From an uncultured Clostridia bacterium (GTDB taxonomy: Bacteria > Bacillota > Clostridia > UMGS1810), in assembly GCA_905210855.1 (NCBI GenBank), contig CAJLYL010000007.1, positions 1 through 32,331 on the forward strand: DNA of 32,331 nt, written 5' to 3'. Positions 15,593 through 23,099 of the stretch are shown here, one piece after another; the first letter of the stretch is position 1, and every line of letters begins with the position of its first letter. Made by a program: the position numbers and the translations under genes. The notes under the pieces are model-generated. The model worked only from the letters and a program-made list of their open reading frames with translations. It was not told the DNA's origin and searched no databases.

Positions 15593-16102
15593 TTAATCAA
15601 TTTTGATTCCCTCGTTTTTGGCGAGAAAACTCTTTGTTACTCCGTCCATGGTCGGCTCGGCAGTGCCGTGCGCCATGCCCGTGCCCTCGGGTTCTTTGCC
15701 GAACAGCCAGGGGTTCTCCTCCTTGACCGTCGCCAGCTGCTGACCGAATCCGTCAAGTCCCTCATCGGTAAGAGTAAGCTTGTCGGGGTCAATCAGTGCG
15801 CCGAGTGTTTTTGTGTTCCTTGCGCCGCTTGTGGCGAGTGCCAGGCTAAGCGCGGAATCAAACTTGAGTTTGCTTATGTCGCCCTCAAGCTTTGCCTTGT
15901 CCGCACGCAGGGTCTCAAGCTCCTCCGAGTTGTCCGGCGTGGTCCTGAACTTTTCAAGTTCGCCGCTCAGCTTGTCATAATCGGCTTTTGCGATGTATGA
16001 GCCATCGGCAATGTTCGCAAGCTTAACGCCGTCTGCGGCATTGATTTTCTCCTCAACCTGAGCAAAAAGCTCATCGCCGAGGATTTCTTTCAAAAACTCC
16101 AT
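15593..16102 (-). CDS. Capsid scaffolding protein (GP20 type)
   Basis: A 169-residue, highly charged, coiled-coil protein (MEFLKEILGDELFAQVEEKI; DYDKLSGELEKFR; ELETLRADKAKLEGDISKLK) of the phage minor structural GP20 group, which act as scaffolds. The central motif LALATSGARNTKTLGALID is characteristic of that family. It lies immediately before the major capsid gene and has AAGGAGG before ATG 16102. Confidence 0.85.
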   Translation of the reverse strand: MEFLKEILGDELFAQVEEKINAADGVKLANIADGSYIAKADYDKLSGELEKFRTTPDNSEELETLRADKAKLEGDISKLKFDSALSLALATSGARNTKTLGALIDPDKLTLTDEGLDGFGQQLATVKEENPWLFGKEPEGTGMAHGTAEPTMDGVTKSFLAKNEGIKID

Positions 16103-16109
16103 TTTTGTG

Positions 16110-16151
16110 TCCTCCTTAATTTTTTGTATAATAAAAACACCCCGTAGGGTG
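16110..16151 (+). repeat. Direct repeat A flanking a small-gene cassette
   Basis: This ~42-bp segment (CCTTAATTTTTTG..., then AAAACACCCCGTAGGGTG) is repeated at 16256-16297 with only a few differences and a 2-base length change. The pair brackets the 27-codon gene, so the cassette looks like the product of a segmental duplication or insertion. Confidence 0.7.
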
Positions 16152-16152
16152 C
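16133..16152 (-). terminator. Weak intrinsic terminator or attenuator, distal copy
   Basis: CACCC (16138-16142) and GGGTG (16147-16151) form a short GC stem. On the minus strand the stem is followed by UUUUUAUUAU. It lies 31 bp before the scaffold gene start and could trim read-through into scaffold and capsid genes. Confidence 0.6.
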
Positions 16153-16166
16153 TTGTATTATTTAAT

Positions 16167-16250
16167 TCACTTTGTAAACGATATCAAAAAGGCTATAACC
16201 GCCAAAATCATTGCAAGCGAATAACCCATCCAACCATCATCGTAATTCAT
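16167..16250 (-). CDS. 27-residue single-span membrane peptide
   Basis: A tiny ORF with the ribosome site AAGGCGG seven bases before ATG 16250. It starts MNYDDGWMGYSLA, continues through a hydrophobic stretch (roughly residues 11-25, MILAVIAFLISF) and ends TK, so it should span the membrane once. It is bracketed by two near-identical terminator repeats between the toxin-immunity pair and the scaffold gene. No homologue is recognised; it may be a fortuitous ORF, but the clean ribosome site and transmembrane pattern argue for expression. Confidence 0.5.
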   Translation of the reverse strand: MNYDDGWMGYSLAMILAVIAFLISFTK

Positions 16251-16255
16251 GTCCT

Positions 16256-16297
16256 CACCGCCTTAATTTTTTGCAATTAAAAACACCCCGTAGGGTG
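16256..16297 (+). repeat. Direct repeat B flanking a small-gene cassette
   Basis: Second copy of the repeat at 16110-16151. It includes the ribosome-site region of the 27-residue peptide and the terminator stem that overlaps the end of the immunity gene. Confidence 0.7.
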
Positions 16298-16298
16298 T
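16277..16298 (-). terminator. Intrinsic terminator or attenuator after the immunity gene
   Basis: ACACCC (16283-16288) and GGGTGT (16293-16298) close on a CGTA loop, followed on the minus strand by UUUUAAUU. It lies directly after the stop codon of the candidate immunity gene. Confidence 0.65.
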
Positions 16299-16299
16299 C

Positions 16300-16476
16300 T
16301 TATGCGCTATATGTTACTTTTACGATATCCTCACGATATACAATGGGTGTATCAATTGCTCTGCCGTCACTGTCCGAAATTTCGACCATAAAAGCTTTGC
16401 CGCTATCGAAGACTTCAAGTACAGTTCCTATACGACCGTCCTTCAGCTGAACACAATCAAATTCCTTGATTTTCAT
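16300..16476 (-). CDS. Candidate immunity protein, DUF4926-like
   Basis: A 58-residue protein starting MKIKEFDCVQLKDGRIGTVLEV, followed by GKAFMVEISDSDGRA. The pattern (short beta strands, GR.GTVLEV, AF.VE) resembles DUF4926 proteins, small SH3-like proteins often found beside putative toxin domains. Its ATG overlaps the stop of the capsid-toxin gene by four bases (ATGA), giving the tight coupling typical of toxin-immunity pairs. A terminator follows at once. The immunity role is inference from size, fold resemblance and coupling; it was too small for usual ORF calling. Confidence 0.65.
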   Translation of the reverse strand: MKIKEFDCVQLKDGRIGTVLEVFDSGKAFMVEISDSDGRAIDTPIVYREDIVKVTYSA

Positions 16477-18050
16477 TTCTTTTTTCCATTCCCTTTCTCA
16501 AAAATATATACGCTTGTAAGTCTCGGATTTTGTTTGCCTTTATCAATTATCCATCCTGTTTTAACTTTTGCCTTTTTGCCGTTGATACCCTTCATAATCA
16601 TCCTGACTTCATATGGTTTTCCAAATTCGGTCTCGGTTCTTGCCTTTGCAATGTTTTCATTCAGTCCTTTGCGTATTTCGGCATCAAGCAATTCCGCATT
16701 ATCTAAAGTATAACCTAAATACTTCTCAAATGCAATAGCTTTGTCTTTTCCAAACGGATGATTTTTGTTAAGGGCATATCCTGTCAGTTTTTCAGGCGCT
16801 ATAACCGCCTCTTTGTAGTTCGGCAGCTTTTGTTTTTCAAACGCCTGCACCGCCTTACCGCTCACACTCTTGCCGAATCCTTTGATTCCGTTTTCGGTAG
16901 CTGTCGCAAACACCTGTTCGCGGCTTGTTTCTCTCTGCAAGCCCGTCTGCTCGCAAAAATCCTTTATCTCCGCCTCTTTGCGCTTGAGTTTTGCTGCCGC
17001 GTCGTTAAATTCCGCTTGCCACGGAATCCGCTCCTCCGGCTCTATGGTGTTCTTCGCCGCCTCGTCATACGCCACAAGCTCCTGCTTGTATCTGCGCACA
17101 GAGCGCTCCATTGCTCTCTGCCGCTCGCGCGCCTGCCACACGGGCATTTCCTCGCCCTCGTATGTCACAGTCTCGTTTTTCAAGTTTTCAAGCTGCTCCG
17201 GCGTGTACGCCCTGCGGCTGTATCCCTCAAAATACATATGCCAGTTGTGCCGGCAGTTTGCACCCATGAATCCGTCCACCGCACCGTAGCCGATGTCGTC
17301 AAGGCTTAAATATCCGCTCCGACCCGAGCGCGAAACAACCTGACCCTGCCACTCCGCATGAGTGGGGCGCGCACCGAAATGCGCCGTTGTCTCCATGAGG
17401 TCAACCTCGTATTCGTCCGCTCTCAGCTCCTGCAGCTTGCCGCAAGTCTGATTCACTCCGGTGAGCACCGCTCTGCGCACCGCCGCGTCCAGGCTTGATG
17501 CCCGTCCGGTGGGGTAGCGCACCTTAAAGCCTTGCACTGCCGCGCTTTTCACAGCCTGGCGAATTGCCTCGTTGTAGCTGAATGCTCCGCTTGCTATCTG
17601 CATATGCGCCACATCACACGCATTTACAAATGCGGTCTGCGTTGTCACTGCCGTAGTTTTGGTTATGTTCTTTGCCGCCGTGTATGTCTTCAGTCCGGCG
17701 GAAAAGAGAATACTTTTCATCATCGGCGAAATGTTGCGGAATGCCCTCGGGTCAATCCCGGCACTCTCCAATGCCTCGTTGTCGTAGTTGAATACTTCCG
17801 TCTCCGCCGCTTTGAATGCTGCGCGCACTTCGGCGGCGGTTCTGTCTGTCCTTATTGACACCTCGGTGATAATGTTGTCATAGAGCATTCCGCTCTGCTG
17901 CAGTTTTTCCGCTTGCCATGCCGCAGTGTCCGTGACGGTAAAGTTTGTTTTCAGTATCCGCCGCACCATGTCTCGCAGTATGCTCTCCTGCAATTCCTTG
18001 TGTACACTCAGCATATTGAGTCTCATGTCAAGCCATTCGGGAGTAATCAT
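16473..18050 (-). CDS. Minor capsid protein with C-terminal toxin-like domain
   Basis: A 525-residue protein. Residues ~1-320 match the phage minor capsid protein 2 / MuF-like group (MITPEWLDMRLNMLS; LRADEYEVDLMETTAHFGARP; GANCRHNWHMYFEGYSRRAY), packaged inside the head near the portal. A helical linker (~320-405) leads to a separate domain at ~407-525 (LTGYALNKNHPFGKDKA, then YEVRMIMKGINGKKAKVKTG and NPRLTSVYIFEKG). This resembles DUF6883, a domain seen at the end of putative polymorphic toxins. The next gene is a 4-bp-overlapping candidate immunity protein. Such a protein could be injected with DNA or released at lysis. The toxic activity is inferred, not seen; no catalytic residues are assigned. 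GGAGG lies eight bases before ATG 18050. Confidence 0.8.
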   Translation of the reverse strand: MITPEWLDMRLNMLSVHKELQESILRDMVRRILKTNFTVTDTAAWQAEKLQQSGMLYDNIITEVSIRTDRTAAEVRAAFKAAETEVFNYDNEALESAGIDPRAFRNISPMMKSILFSAGLKTYTAAKNITKTTAVTTQTAFVNACDVAHMQIASGAFSYNEAIRQAVKSAAVQGFKVRYPTGRASSLDAAVRRAVLTGVNQTCGKLQELRADEYEVDLMETTAHFGARPTHAEWQGQVVSRSGRSGYLSLDDIGYGAVDGFMGANCRHNWHMYFEGYSRRAYTPEQLENLKNETVTYEGEEMPVWQARERQRAMERSVRRYKQELVAYDEAAKNTIEPEERIPWQAEFNDAAAKLKRKEAEIKDFCEQTGLQRETSREQVFATATENGIKGFGKSVSGKAVQAFEKQKLPNYKEAVIAPEKLTGYALNKNHPFGKDKAIAFEKYLGYTLDNAELLDAEIRKGLNENIAKARTETEFGKPYEVRMIMKGINGKKAKVKTGWIIDKGKQNPRLTSVYIFEKGNGKKK

Positions 18051-18053
18051 GCC

Positions 18054-19391
18054 TTATTCCTCCGCAAATTCTGCCGCGGCAAGCTCCGCACAGAATTTTT
18101 TCGCCGCGTCCTCTGTCTCGTTGAGGTAATATGTTCTCAGCTCCCACGGCGCACATACACCGCTCTGCACAAGCTGCAGCCGTCTTGTAAACTCTGTGCC
18201 CTTGTCCTCTATGATGCTGTCGTCAAAGTCTATCTTGACGGTGACATCACCCTTGTAGTCCATAAACTCAACCAGCGACCGCACAAGACCGATGAGCGCG
18301 GATTTTAAGAGTATTTCATGCTTTTTGAGGTTGCGGAACAGTTCCGACTGCTCCGATACCACCTCTGTCGCCGTCTTGACCTCGTGCCGGGAGTATGAAT
18401 ATCTGTCGCTGCCCAGACCGCATTTGTCGCTGAGCAGATTAAGGCACTGCTGCAGCGCGTCTTTGTGCTCCGTGCCCCTTATGTTCATGTCAATCTCTTT
18501 CGGCATCTGCGTCCTGTCATCCTTGCCTGGGATAGCGTAGAACACCGTGTCGTTTGTATCAAACACAGGCTCGGTTATTCCGTCTTTTTCAAGCTGTCTC
18601 TGCGCCATCGTCTCCGGCACGATTATTCTCTTTTTGCCGACCGTAAATTCATTCATGTAGCTGTCGTACACAAGGTCAATGCCCCTTATCTCGTCCCACG
18701 CATTCGCAAGTATGGAAATTCCCAGGGGCGAATCATATTCCATGTTGTTGACCGTGTTCGGACGTATTATCTGAAATTTCGCCTGCATACTGCCCGTGTG
18801 CCACTCACCGAGAACTCCGCTCGGCAATGAAATTTCTGCAAAACCGTCTTTCTCATACAGTCGGTTGTACACCACATATTCGCCGCCGATTATCCTGTGG
18901 ATATTCACATAGTAACAGCTAACACCGCCGATTACCTTAACCGACACAAAAGCGCACTCCGTCACGGTGCTCCCCGTCCAGCTGATAGGGTATATCATGT
19001 CGGCGGTTATGTAATCAATGTGTATTCTGCCGTCGTTGTCTTTGTACTCCGTAAACGCTCCGCTGCCGAATGCAAAGGATTTTTCAATCAACGCGTTTGC
19101 CTCAACATAAAAATTGTTTTCTTCAAACACTTTATACATCCGCTCGTTTAATGCGTCGTCATCCACATTTATCTGCACTTTCTCATTCATCAGCAGATTC
19201 GCCCAGTCCTCGCAGATTCTCTTGCCCATCCTGAGGCTCTTTCTCTCCCTGCCGACAAACTGCTTGCCGTTGTATATCTTGTAGTTGTGGAAACTCGGCA
19301 CAATGCCCTTGTATATCTCTTTCCACAGCTCAATATGCGGCTGCATTAAACTGTCGCATTTGCACCCGACTATTTTCTGTATATCCACCAT
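18054..19391 (-). CDS. Portal protein, SPP1-like
   Basis: A 445-residue portal subunit forming the DNA channel at one capsid vertex. Diagnostic segments include MGKRICEDWANLLMNEKVQI, NALIEKSFAFGSGAFTEY, NVNNMEYDSPLGISILANAWD-type portal core and SRHEVKTATEVVSEQSELFR. The start is the ATG at 19391, eight bases after GAGG; a GTG three codons upstream is less well spaced. It lies directly downstream of the large terminase and directly upstream of the minor capsid gene, the standard order. Confidence 0.9.
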   Translation of the reverse strand: MVDIQKIVGCKCDSLMQPHIELWKEIYKGIVPSFHNYKIYNGKQFVGRERKSLRMGKRICEDWANLLMNEKVQINVDDDALNERMYKVFEENNFYVEANALIEKSFAFGSGAFTEYKDNDGRIHIDYITADMIYPISWTGSTVTECAFVSVKVIGGVSCYYVNIHRIIGGEYVVYNRLYEKDGFAEISLPSGVLGEWHTGSMQAKFQIIRPNTVNNMEYDSPLGISILANAWDEIRGIDLVYDSYMNEFTVGKKRIIVPETMAQRQLEKDGITEPVFDTNDTVFYAIPGKDDRTQMPKEIDMNIRGTEHKDALQQCLNLLSDKCGLGSDRYSYSRHEVKTATEVVSEQSELFRNLKKHEILLKSALIGLVRSLVEFMDYKGDVTVKIDFDDSIIEDKGTEFTRRLQLVQSGVCAPWELRTYYLNETEDAAKKFCAELAAAEFAEE

Positions 19392-19401
19392 ATTAACCAC
19401 C

Positions 19402-20862
19402 TCACCATACTATCATCGTGTCCATATACGGCTCAATGCTGTACTCGCTTGCGTCAAGACTGTCCACATTGTATGAGCCGTTGTCGAGCCGCTTGTCCTT
19501 GAACACATTCGATTCCCACACCGCCTCTTGGTATGCCTTGATAAGATGTGTGCAGCCTTTGCATATCTTGTACCTGTCAAAGCTCATCAGCCTGTTGGTG
19601 AACCGTATACGCTCAATCGGCAGATTCTTTCGGGCATTAATTACGCTTACGCTCAATCCCTCGCGCGCCGCTGCCATTCTCAAGCCTTTAATAAGCGTTG
19701 ATTCTGCGCTGTCGCAGTATGCCTCGTGCACTCTGTATCTGCCCTGTGCCCTTCGGGCGAATGATATAAACTCACTCTCAAGCTCTGCCGGAGATATCTG
19801 CTTTTTAAGATAAAATTCATCCAGTGTGATTGCCTGTTCAAATCCTTTCGTAAAGCCTGTGAGGACAAACGCATGAGCCGACCGGGTACCGCCGAAATCC
19901 ACACCGATTGTCGCGAACTTTATTTCTTCGGAGTTCACGCCGTCTATGATAAACCTCTGCGGATTGTCTGCAAACAGCGGATATATAACTCCCTCTGCCG
20001 CTTTCCATAAGCCGAGTATGAATCTGTCATAGTCCACTCCGACATATTCCTTTTTGATTTTGCTCACATAATCACCGGCGAGAAATGTGTTGTCGTCTAT
20101 CGTGTATTTGAGATTAAGCAAATCAAGCTCGTCCGCGCGGTCAAGGTACTTCATCTTTAACCAGTGCGTAGGTCTGTCGGGGTTTGTCGTTCCGAGCAGA
20201 AACGCCCTTTCAACCGATAATCGGGAGAGCAGCATTCTAAAGAAATTCTCGTCAAGCAGCGTAATCTCGTCGCAGTATGCTCCGGCGAGGGTCATGCCTC
20301 GGATTTTGTCCTCGCTGAGCACATTATCCGCGCCCTCAAGATATATCTTTCTGCCGAACAGGCGAGCCTCTTTCCGCGGCACACTGTACATAAAGTTTTC
20401 GCTGCCCACAAGCTCCTGCAACAATTCAAGGCAGTTACGCTTGAGTGTTGTCAATGTGCGCCCGACCATTATGCCGCGCTCGTTGTAGTCTCTTGTGCTC
20501 ATCATCAGCGCCCAGAGTATAAGGCTTATGTATGTCTTTCCGCTGCGGACGCTGCCGTCCAGTATGTTCAGTCGGCGGAATCCGCCGTTTTTCAATAACA
20601 TTACGGATTCCATCTGTTTCGGCGTGAATATCTTCCGCCATTCGTCGCTCTCATATCCGCCGGACACCGCGGACAAAAACTGTGCGCATTTTCCGTTTTT
20701 CAAAAACTCATCATCGCCTGTTAAAAAACCATTAAAATTTTTAGGCTCAAATCCGAGAGCTTTTGAAAATTTTTTTGAAAAACCGTCGGCACTTTTTTTA
20801 TTTTTCCTCTCGGCAAAAGTCTGAGTGAACTTTTTTATGCCGTATCGCTTTGAATTAATCAT
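19402..20862 (-). CDS. Terminase large subunit
   Basis: This 486-residue DNA-packaging motor has an ATPase half with Walker A GSVRSGKT (103-110) and Walker B ending CDE (Asp198/Glu199), plus LLGTTNPD as the coupling motif. The nuclease half starts with IGVDFGG (Asp322). Ribosome site GAGGG precedes ATG 20862. It opens the virion operon directly after a 393-nt leader with three terminators, making it the first gene whose expression would require antitermination. Confidence 0.95.
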   Translation of the reverse strand: MINSKRYGIKKFTQTFAERKNKKSADGFSKKFSKALGFEPKNFNGFLTGDDEFLKNGKCAQFLSAVSGGYESDEWRKIFTPKQMESVMLLKNGGFRRLNILDGSVRSGKTYISLILWALMMSTRDYNERGIMVGRTLTTLKRNCLELLQELVGSENFMYSVPRKEARLFGRKIYLEGADNVLSEDKIRGMTLAGAYCDEITLLDENFFRMLLSRLSVERAFLLGTTNPDRPTHWLKMKYLDRADELDLLNLKYTIDDNTFLAGDYVSKIKKEYVGVDYDRFILGLWKAAEGVIYPLFADNPQRFIIDGVNSEEIKFATIGVDFGGTRSAHAFVLTGFTKGFEQAITLDEFYLKKQISPAELESEFISFARRAQGRYRVHEAYCDSAESTLIKGLRMAAAREGLSVSVINARKNLPIERIRFTNRLMSFDRYKICKGCTHLIKAYQEAVWESNVFKDKRLDNGSYNVDSLDASEYSIEPYMDTMIVW

Positions 20863-20924
20863 AATTGACCCTCATTTTTTGATTTTAAGCCGATTTTGAC
20901 TTTTCGACATCTCTGTTTACTCTT

Positions 20925-20957
20925 AAAAAATTTAAACGGCGCTTAAAAGCCGTTTAA
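20925..20957 (-). terminator. Leader terminator 3
   Basis: TTTAAACGGC (20931-20940) pairs with GCCGTTTAA (20949-20957), and the minus-strand transcript runs into six U. The palindrome at 20952-20969 competes for the same arm, giving a possible terminator/antiterminator switch. Confidence 0.75.
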
Positions 20958-21011
20958 CAGCTGTTAAACACATTCACATTCCCATCGCAAACAAAAAAGG
21001 CACACAGAATT

Positions 21012-21041
21012 AAAAAATCGGCGTTTTTTGCCCCGATTTTT
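21012..21041 (-). terminator. Leader terminator 2
   Basis: AAAAATCGG (21013-21021) pairs with CCGATTTTT (21033-21041), with a run of six U at the 3' side of the minus-strand transcript. Confidence 0.8.
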
Positions 21042-21064
21042 GTCTTTTTGCTCTGTTAAAAGGC

Positions 21065-21103
21065 AAAAAATCAAAAAATGCAGGCTGCGCCGGTTGATTT
21101 TTT
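21065..21103 (-). terminator. Leader terminator 1
   Basis: AAAAAATCAA (21065-21074) pairs with TTGATTTTTT (21094-21103) around a GC-rich loop. The stem is AU-rich, so it is weaker than the two after it. Confidence 0.6.
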
Positions 21104-21255
21104 AAATGATTTTTTAACGGTTTTTAAAATTTATTAAAATTCCGTTTAAATTCACTTTCAAATCAACTGATTTTAATTCTATGTGTCTCCGACCGTGTCC
21201 TGGGGACGAATCAACCCGTGAACCGTATCTTTGATTTTTAATTTGCCGAACCGGT

Positions 21256-21708
21256 CTATACCTCATACCCGAATGTAATCTTATGCACCTTTCCGAACAG
21301 TTGAAATATAAGCGTTATTCTCCGCTGCCTTTTGTCAACCCCGGCAATGATGCATTTCTTTATCATCGGCGATGTCGCCTTGAGAATCGGCAGCGCCTCG
21401 CCGCCGTTGCTGATGAACCTTACAAACTCCGCGTCACTCTCGCATAGGCTCTCGGGGCCGTCCGCCCCGAGCCACCCCGTCACACGGTTTGTCTTTCTCA
21501 CCGCATAGTATGTCTCGTCCGTCAGCGGTGCTGCCGTCTCCACAAACACATATCCGGGTATTATCACATACTCCGTCCTGTGCCAGTCTCCGCATCTTCT
21601 TATGTACATTGTTTTCTTCGGCAGATGTGCCGCTATGTCCGGCAGCTTGTTAAGCTCGCCCTTGACATATTCCTCGCTCCCCGTGGGGCACTTTATGCAG
21701 TACATCAT
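21256..21708 (-). CDS. NusG/LoaP-like processive antiterminator
   Basis: A 150-residue paralogue of NusG. The N-terminal NGN domain is clear: MMYCIKCPTGSEEYVKGELN, the VIIPGYVFVET strand and RVTGWLGADGPESL, which match NusG's PGYVFV and V.GFLG segments. The C-terminus (IKKCIIAGVDKRQRRITLIF, GKVHKITFGYEV) is a KOW-like domain of the shape seen in LoaP. Such proteins travel with RNA polymerase and let it read through terminators. The gene is ATGA-coupled to the small terminase and lies immediately upstream of a terminator-studded leader and the whole virion operon. No Mu C activator homologue is present, so this is the best candidate for the late switch. Confidence 0.85.
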   Translation of the reverse strand: MMYCIKCPTGSEEYVKGELNKLPDIAAHLPKKTMYIRRCGDWHRTEYVIIPGYVFVETAAPLTDETYYAVRKTNRVTGWLGADGPESLCESDAEFVRFISNGGEALPILKATSPMIKKCIIAGVDKRQRRITLIFQLFGKVHKITFGYEV

Positions 21709-22256
21709 TGTTTTGCCTCCCTCTGCTTTTGGTTGAGGTATTTCTCAAGCTGTTTGTATAGCTGTGGATTTTCCTGTGCCATTGTGTCAAAAATCATGTC
21801 CTTAACATAGTCGAATCCTCTGTCAAGCAGTTCTTTGCTCTCGATGTCTATCTTGTTTTTGTACGCCGCAGCTCTTGTGAGCGCGGTTGCCTGTCCGATG
21901 AGTTTAACAGGGTCAATGTCTTTCCATCGCTCCTCCGGCGTTGCATTGATAGCCTCCAGTACATTGTGGCTCAAAAGCCGAATAATGCCCTCTGTCGTGT
22001 CCAGATTCGGATATTTGCTCATCTCGTCCATGAGAACGCGGAAATTTTCCTGCGCCATTTTAAGCGTTGACGCGCTTTCGTTGAGGTTCGCCGCGTGTCT
22101 CTGCACACTGGATATGCTTATTTCATATCCTCTCTCGCGGATGTAGTTTGCTATGCTGCGATAGGTCACTGTCGGGTCAAGCATCATTTGCTCCACCGTC
22201 GTCTTTACATCAAACGGCAGCCTGTCCACCTTTGAACATTTGCGATTCTTTCCCAT
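21705..22256 (-). CDS. Small terminase, Mu gp27-like (DUF3486)
   Basis: A 183-residue protein starting MGKNRKCSKVDRLPFDVK. The pattern (a short HTH region with VTYRSIANYIRERGYEISISSVQRHA, followed by helical SKYPNLDTTEGIIRLLSHNV and ATALTRAAAYKNKID) is that of the Mu gp27 family, the DNA-recognition terminase subunit of transposable phages. GGAGGTG precedes ATG 22256. It is separated from the large subunit by the NusG-like gene and the leader. Confidence 0.85.
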   Translation of the reverse strand: MGKNRKCSKVDRLPFDVKTTVEQMMLDPTVTYRSIANYIRERGYEISISSVQRHAANLNESASTLKMAQENFRVLMDEMSKYPNLDTTEGIIRLLSHNVLEAINATPEERWKDIDPVKLIGQATALTRAAAYKNKIDIESKELLDRGFDYVKDMIFDTMAQENPQLYKQLEKYLNQKQREAKQ

Positions 22257-22260
22257 GACG

Positions 22261-22593
22261 TCACACCTCCACCATGTTGTCGCTCATGCCTCCGGCAAGC
22301 AGTCTGATTCCCTTTGCGGTCACCTTAGCCTCACAGTCCTTGTATGACGCGTCCGCTATGTCCGCCGCCTCTTTGCTGACTATGTTGCGCAGCTGAATGT
22401 ATCCGCACATACTCAGAAAATTGAGCGCGTCTACAAATTCGCCTGCCTCAACGCCGCTCTCCTCGAGGATAGACTGCACCACATCCAGTTTGTTGTACTT
22501 CTCTCTTAATATATTGATAGTCCGCAGCACAGCGCCGTTTGCTTTTCTAAACGACGCCGATGCCGCTTTTTTGAGCATTTCGTCTTTGTTCAT
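22261..22593 (-). CDS. Winged-helix protein, Mu gp26-like
   Basis: A 110-residue helical protein (NKLDVVQSILEESGVEAGEF, then ALNFLSMCGYIQLRNI) with a probable winged helix and the C-terminal VTAKGIRLLAGGMSDNMVEV typical of the gene found just before gp27 in Mu-like phages. AAAGGA precedes ATG 22593. The role is unknown; DNA binding is inferred. Confidence 0.6.
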   Translation of the reverse strand: MNKDEMLKKAASASFRKANGAVLRTINILREKYNKLDVVQSILEESGVEAGEFVDALNFLSMCGYIQLRNIVSKEAADIADASYKDCEAKVTAKGIRLLAGGMSDNMVEV

Positions 22594-22598
22594 GTCAT

Positions 22599-22970
22599 TT
22601 ATCCTTTCTGCTTGAGCAGCCTGTCAAGCTTGTCGTCCACCTTTGCCGCGTTCCTGTCCATCTTGTCCTCCAGACGGTCAAATTTGTGGTTAATCTGCGC
22701 CATAGAGCGCACAAACTCATCACGGCTCAGATAGTCGCCTTTGACTGTCTCTAAGTCCTTTGTGAGCTTTTCGATGGCTTTTGTGTTTGCAAGCGTGTCT
22801 TTGTTGGATGCCTCTGCCTTGGTTTGCGCGTCCTTTATTCCGCTTACCTTATCCTCAACATCTTTCAGCCGATTCATGGTCTGCCTGAGGAAATATCCTA
22901 TAATACCGAGCGGCACGGTTACGCACAGTCCGGCTATGACTAAATATACATGATTAAATACAGCATTCAT
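22599..22970 (-). CDS. Membrane-anchored coiled-coil protein, Mu gp25-like position
   Basis: A 123-residue protein with one N-terminal transmembrane helix (about residues 7-28, VYLVIAGLCVTVPLGIIGYF) and a long coiled coil (~30-123) rich in Lys, Asp and Glu. It fills the position of Mu gp25 (DUF2730 type). The start is the ATG at 22970, seven bases after GAGG; a GTG two codons upstream is less likely. It is the first gene after the candidate Mor-dependent promoter. Function unknown. Confidence 0.65.
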   Translation of the reverse strand: MNAVFNHVYLVIAGLCVTVPLGIIGYFLRQTMNRLKDVEDKVSGIKDAQTKAEASNKDTLANTKAIEKLTKDLETVKGDYLSRDEFVRSMAQINHKFDRLEDKMDRNAAKVDDKLDRLLKQKG

Positions 22971-23008
22971 TTTCACACCTCGCTTAAGCCGTTCATCTTT
23001 ATGAATTA

Positions 23009-23051
23009 ATTTTACCTTGTATATCGGTTTGTGTTCAAATTATATATTTGA
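23009..23051 (-). promoter_or_regulatory. Candidate Mor-activated middle promoter with dyad
   Basis: On the minus strand a -10 TAAAAT (23014-23009) lies 18 bp from a poor -35, TTGAAC (23038-23033). A perfect dyad, TCAAAT-TATAT-ATTTGA (23035-23051), overlaps the upstream side of the -35. Its centre (23043) is about 41 bp upstream of the expected start near 23002, the usual site for a class II activator such as Mor of Mu. The mor gene and its terminator lie just upstream. Confidence 0.6.
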
Positions 23052-23099
23052 CGAAATTTTGTACAGTTTCCAGATATAGTATCTCTCTTTATAGTCAAA

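Larger units (their letters stand above)
20863..21255 (-). promoter_or_regulatory. Late-operon leader with tandem terminators
   Basis: A 393-nt stretch without a gene between the NusG-like gene and the large terminase. In transcript order it holds a GC-rich island (about 21226-21181) in otherwise AT-rich DNA, a dyad TTTTAACGG...CCGTTTAAA (21112-21150), then three intrinsic terminators (21103-21065, 21041-21012, 20957-20925). An 18-bp palindrome, GTTTAACAGCTGTTAAAC (20952-20969), overlaps the upstream arm of the last one, so two alternative folds are possible. The layout fits a leader controlled by processive antitermination. Confidence 0.7.

Noticed and set aside
21181..21226. tRNA-like GC-rich segment in the late leader
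   Set aside because: CGGGTTGATTCGTCC recalls a T-arm, but no full cloverleaf or acceptor stem can be drawn; kept only as a possible antitermination element.
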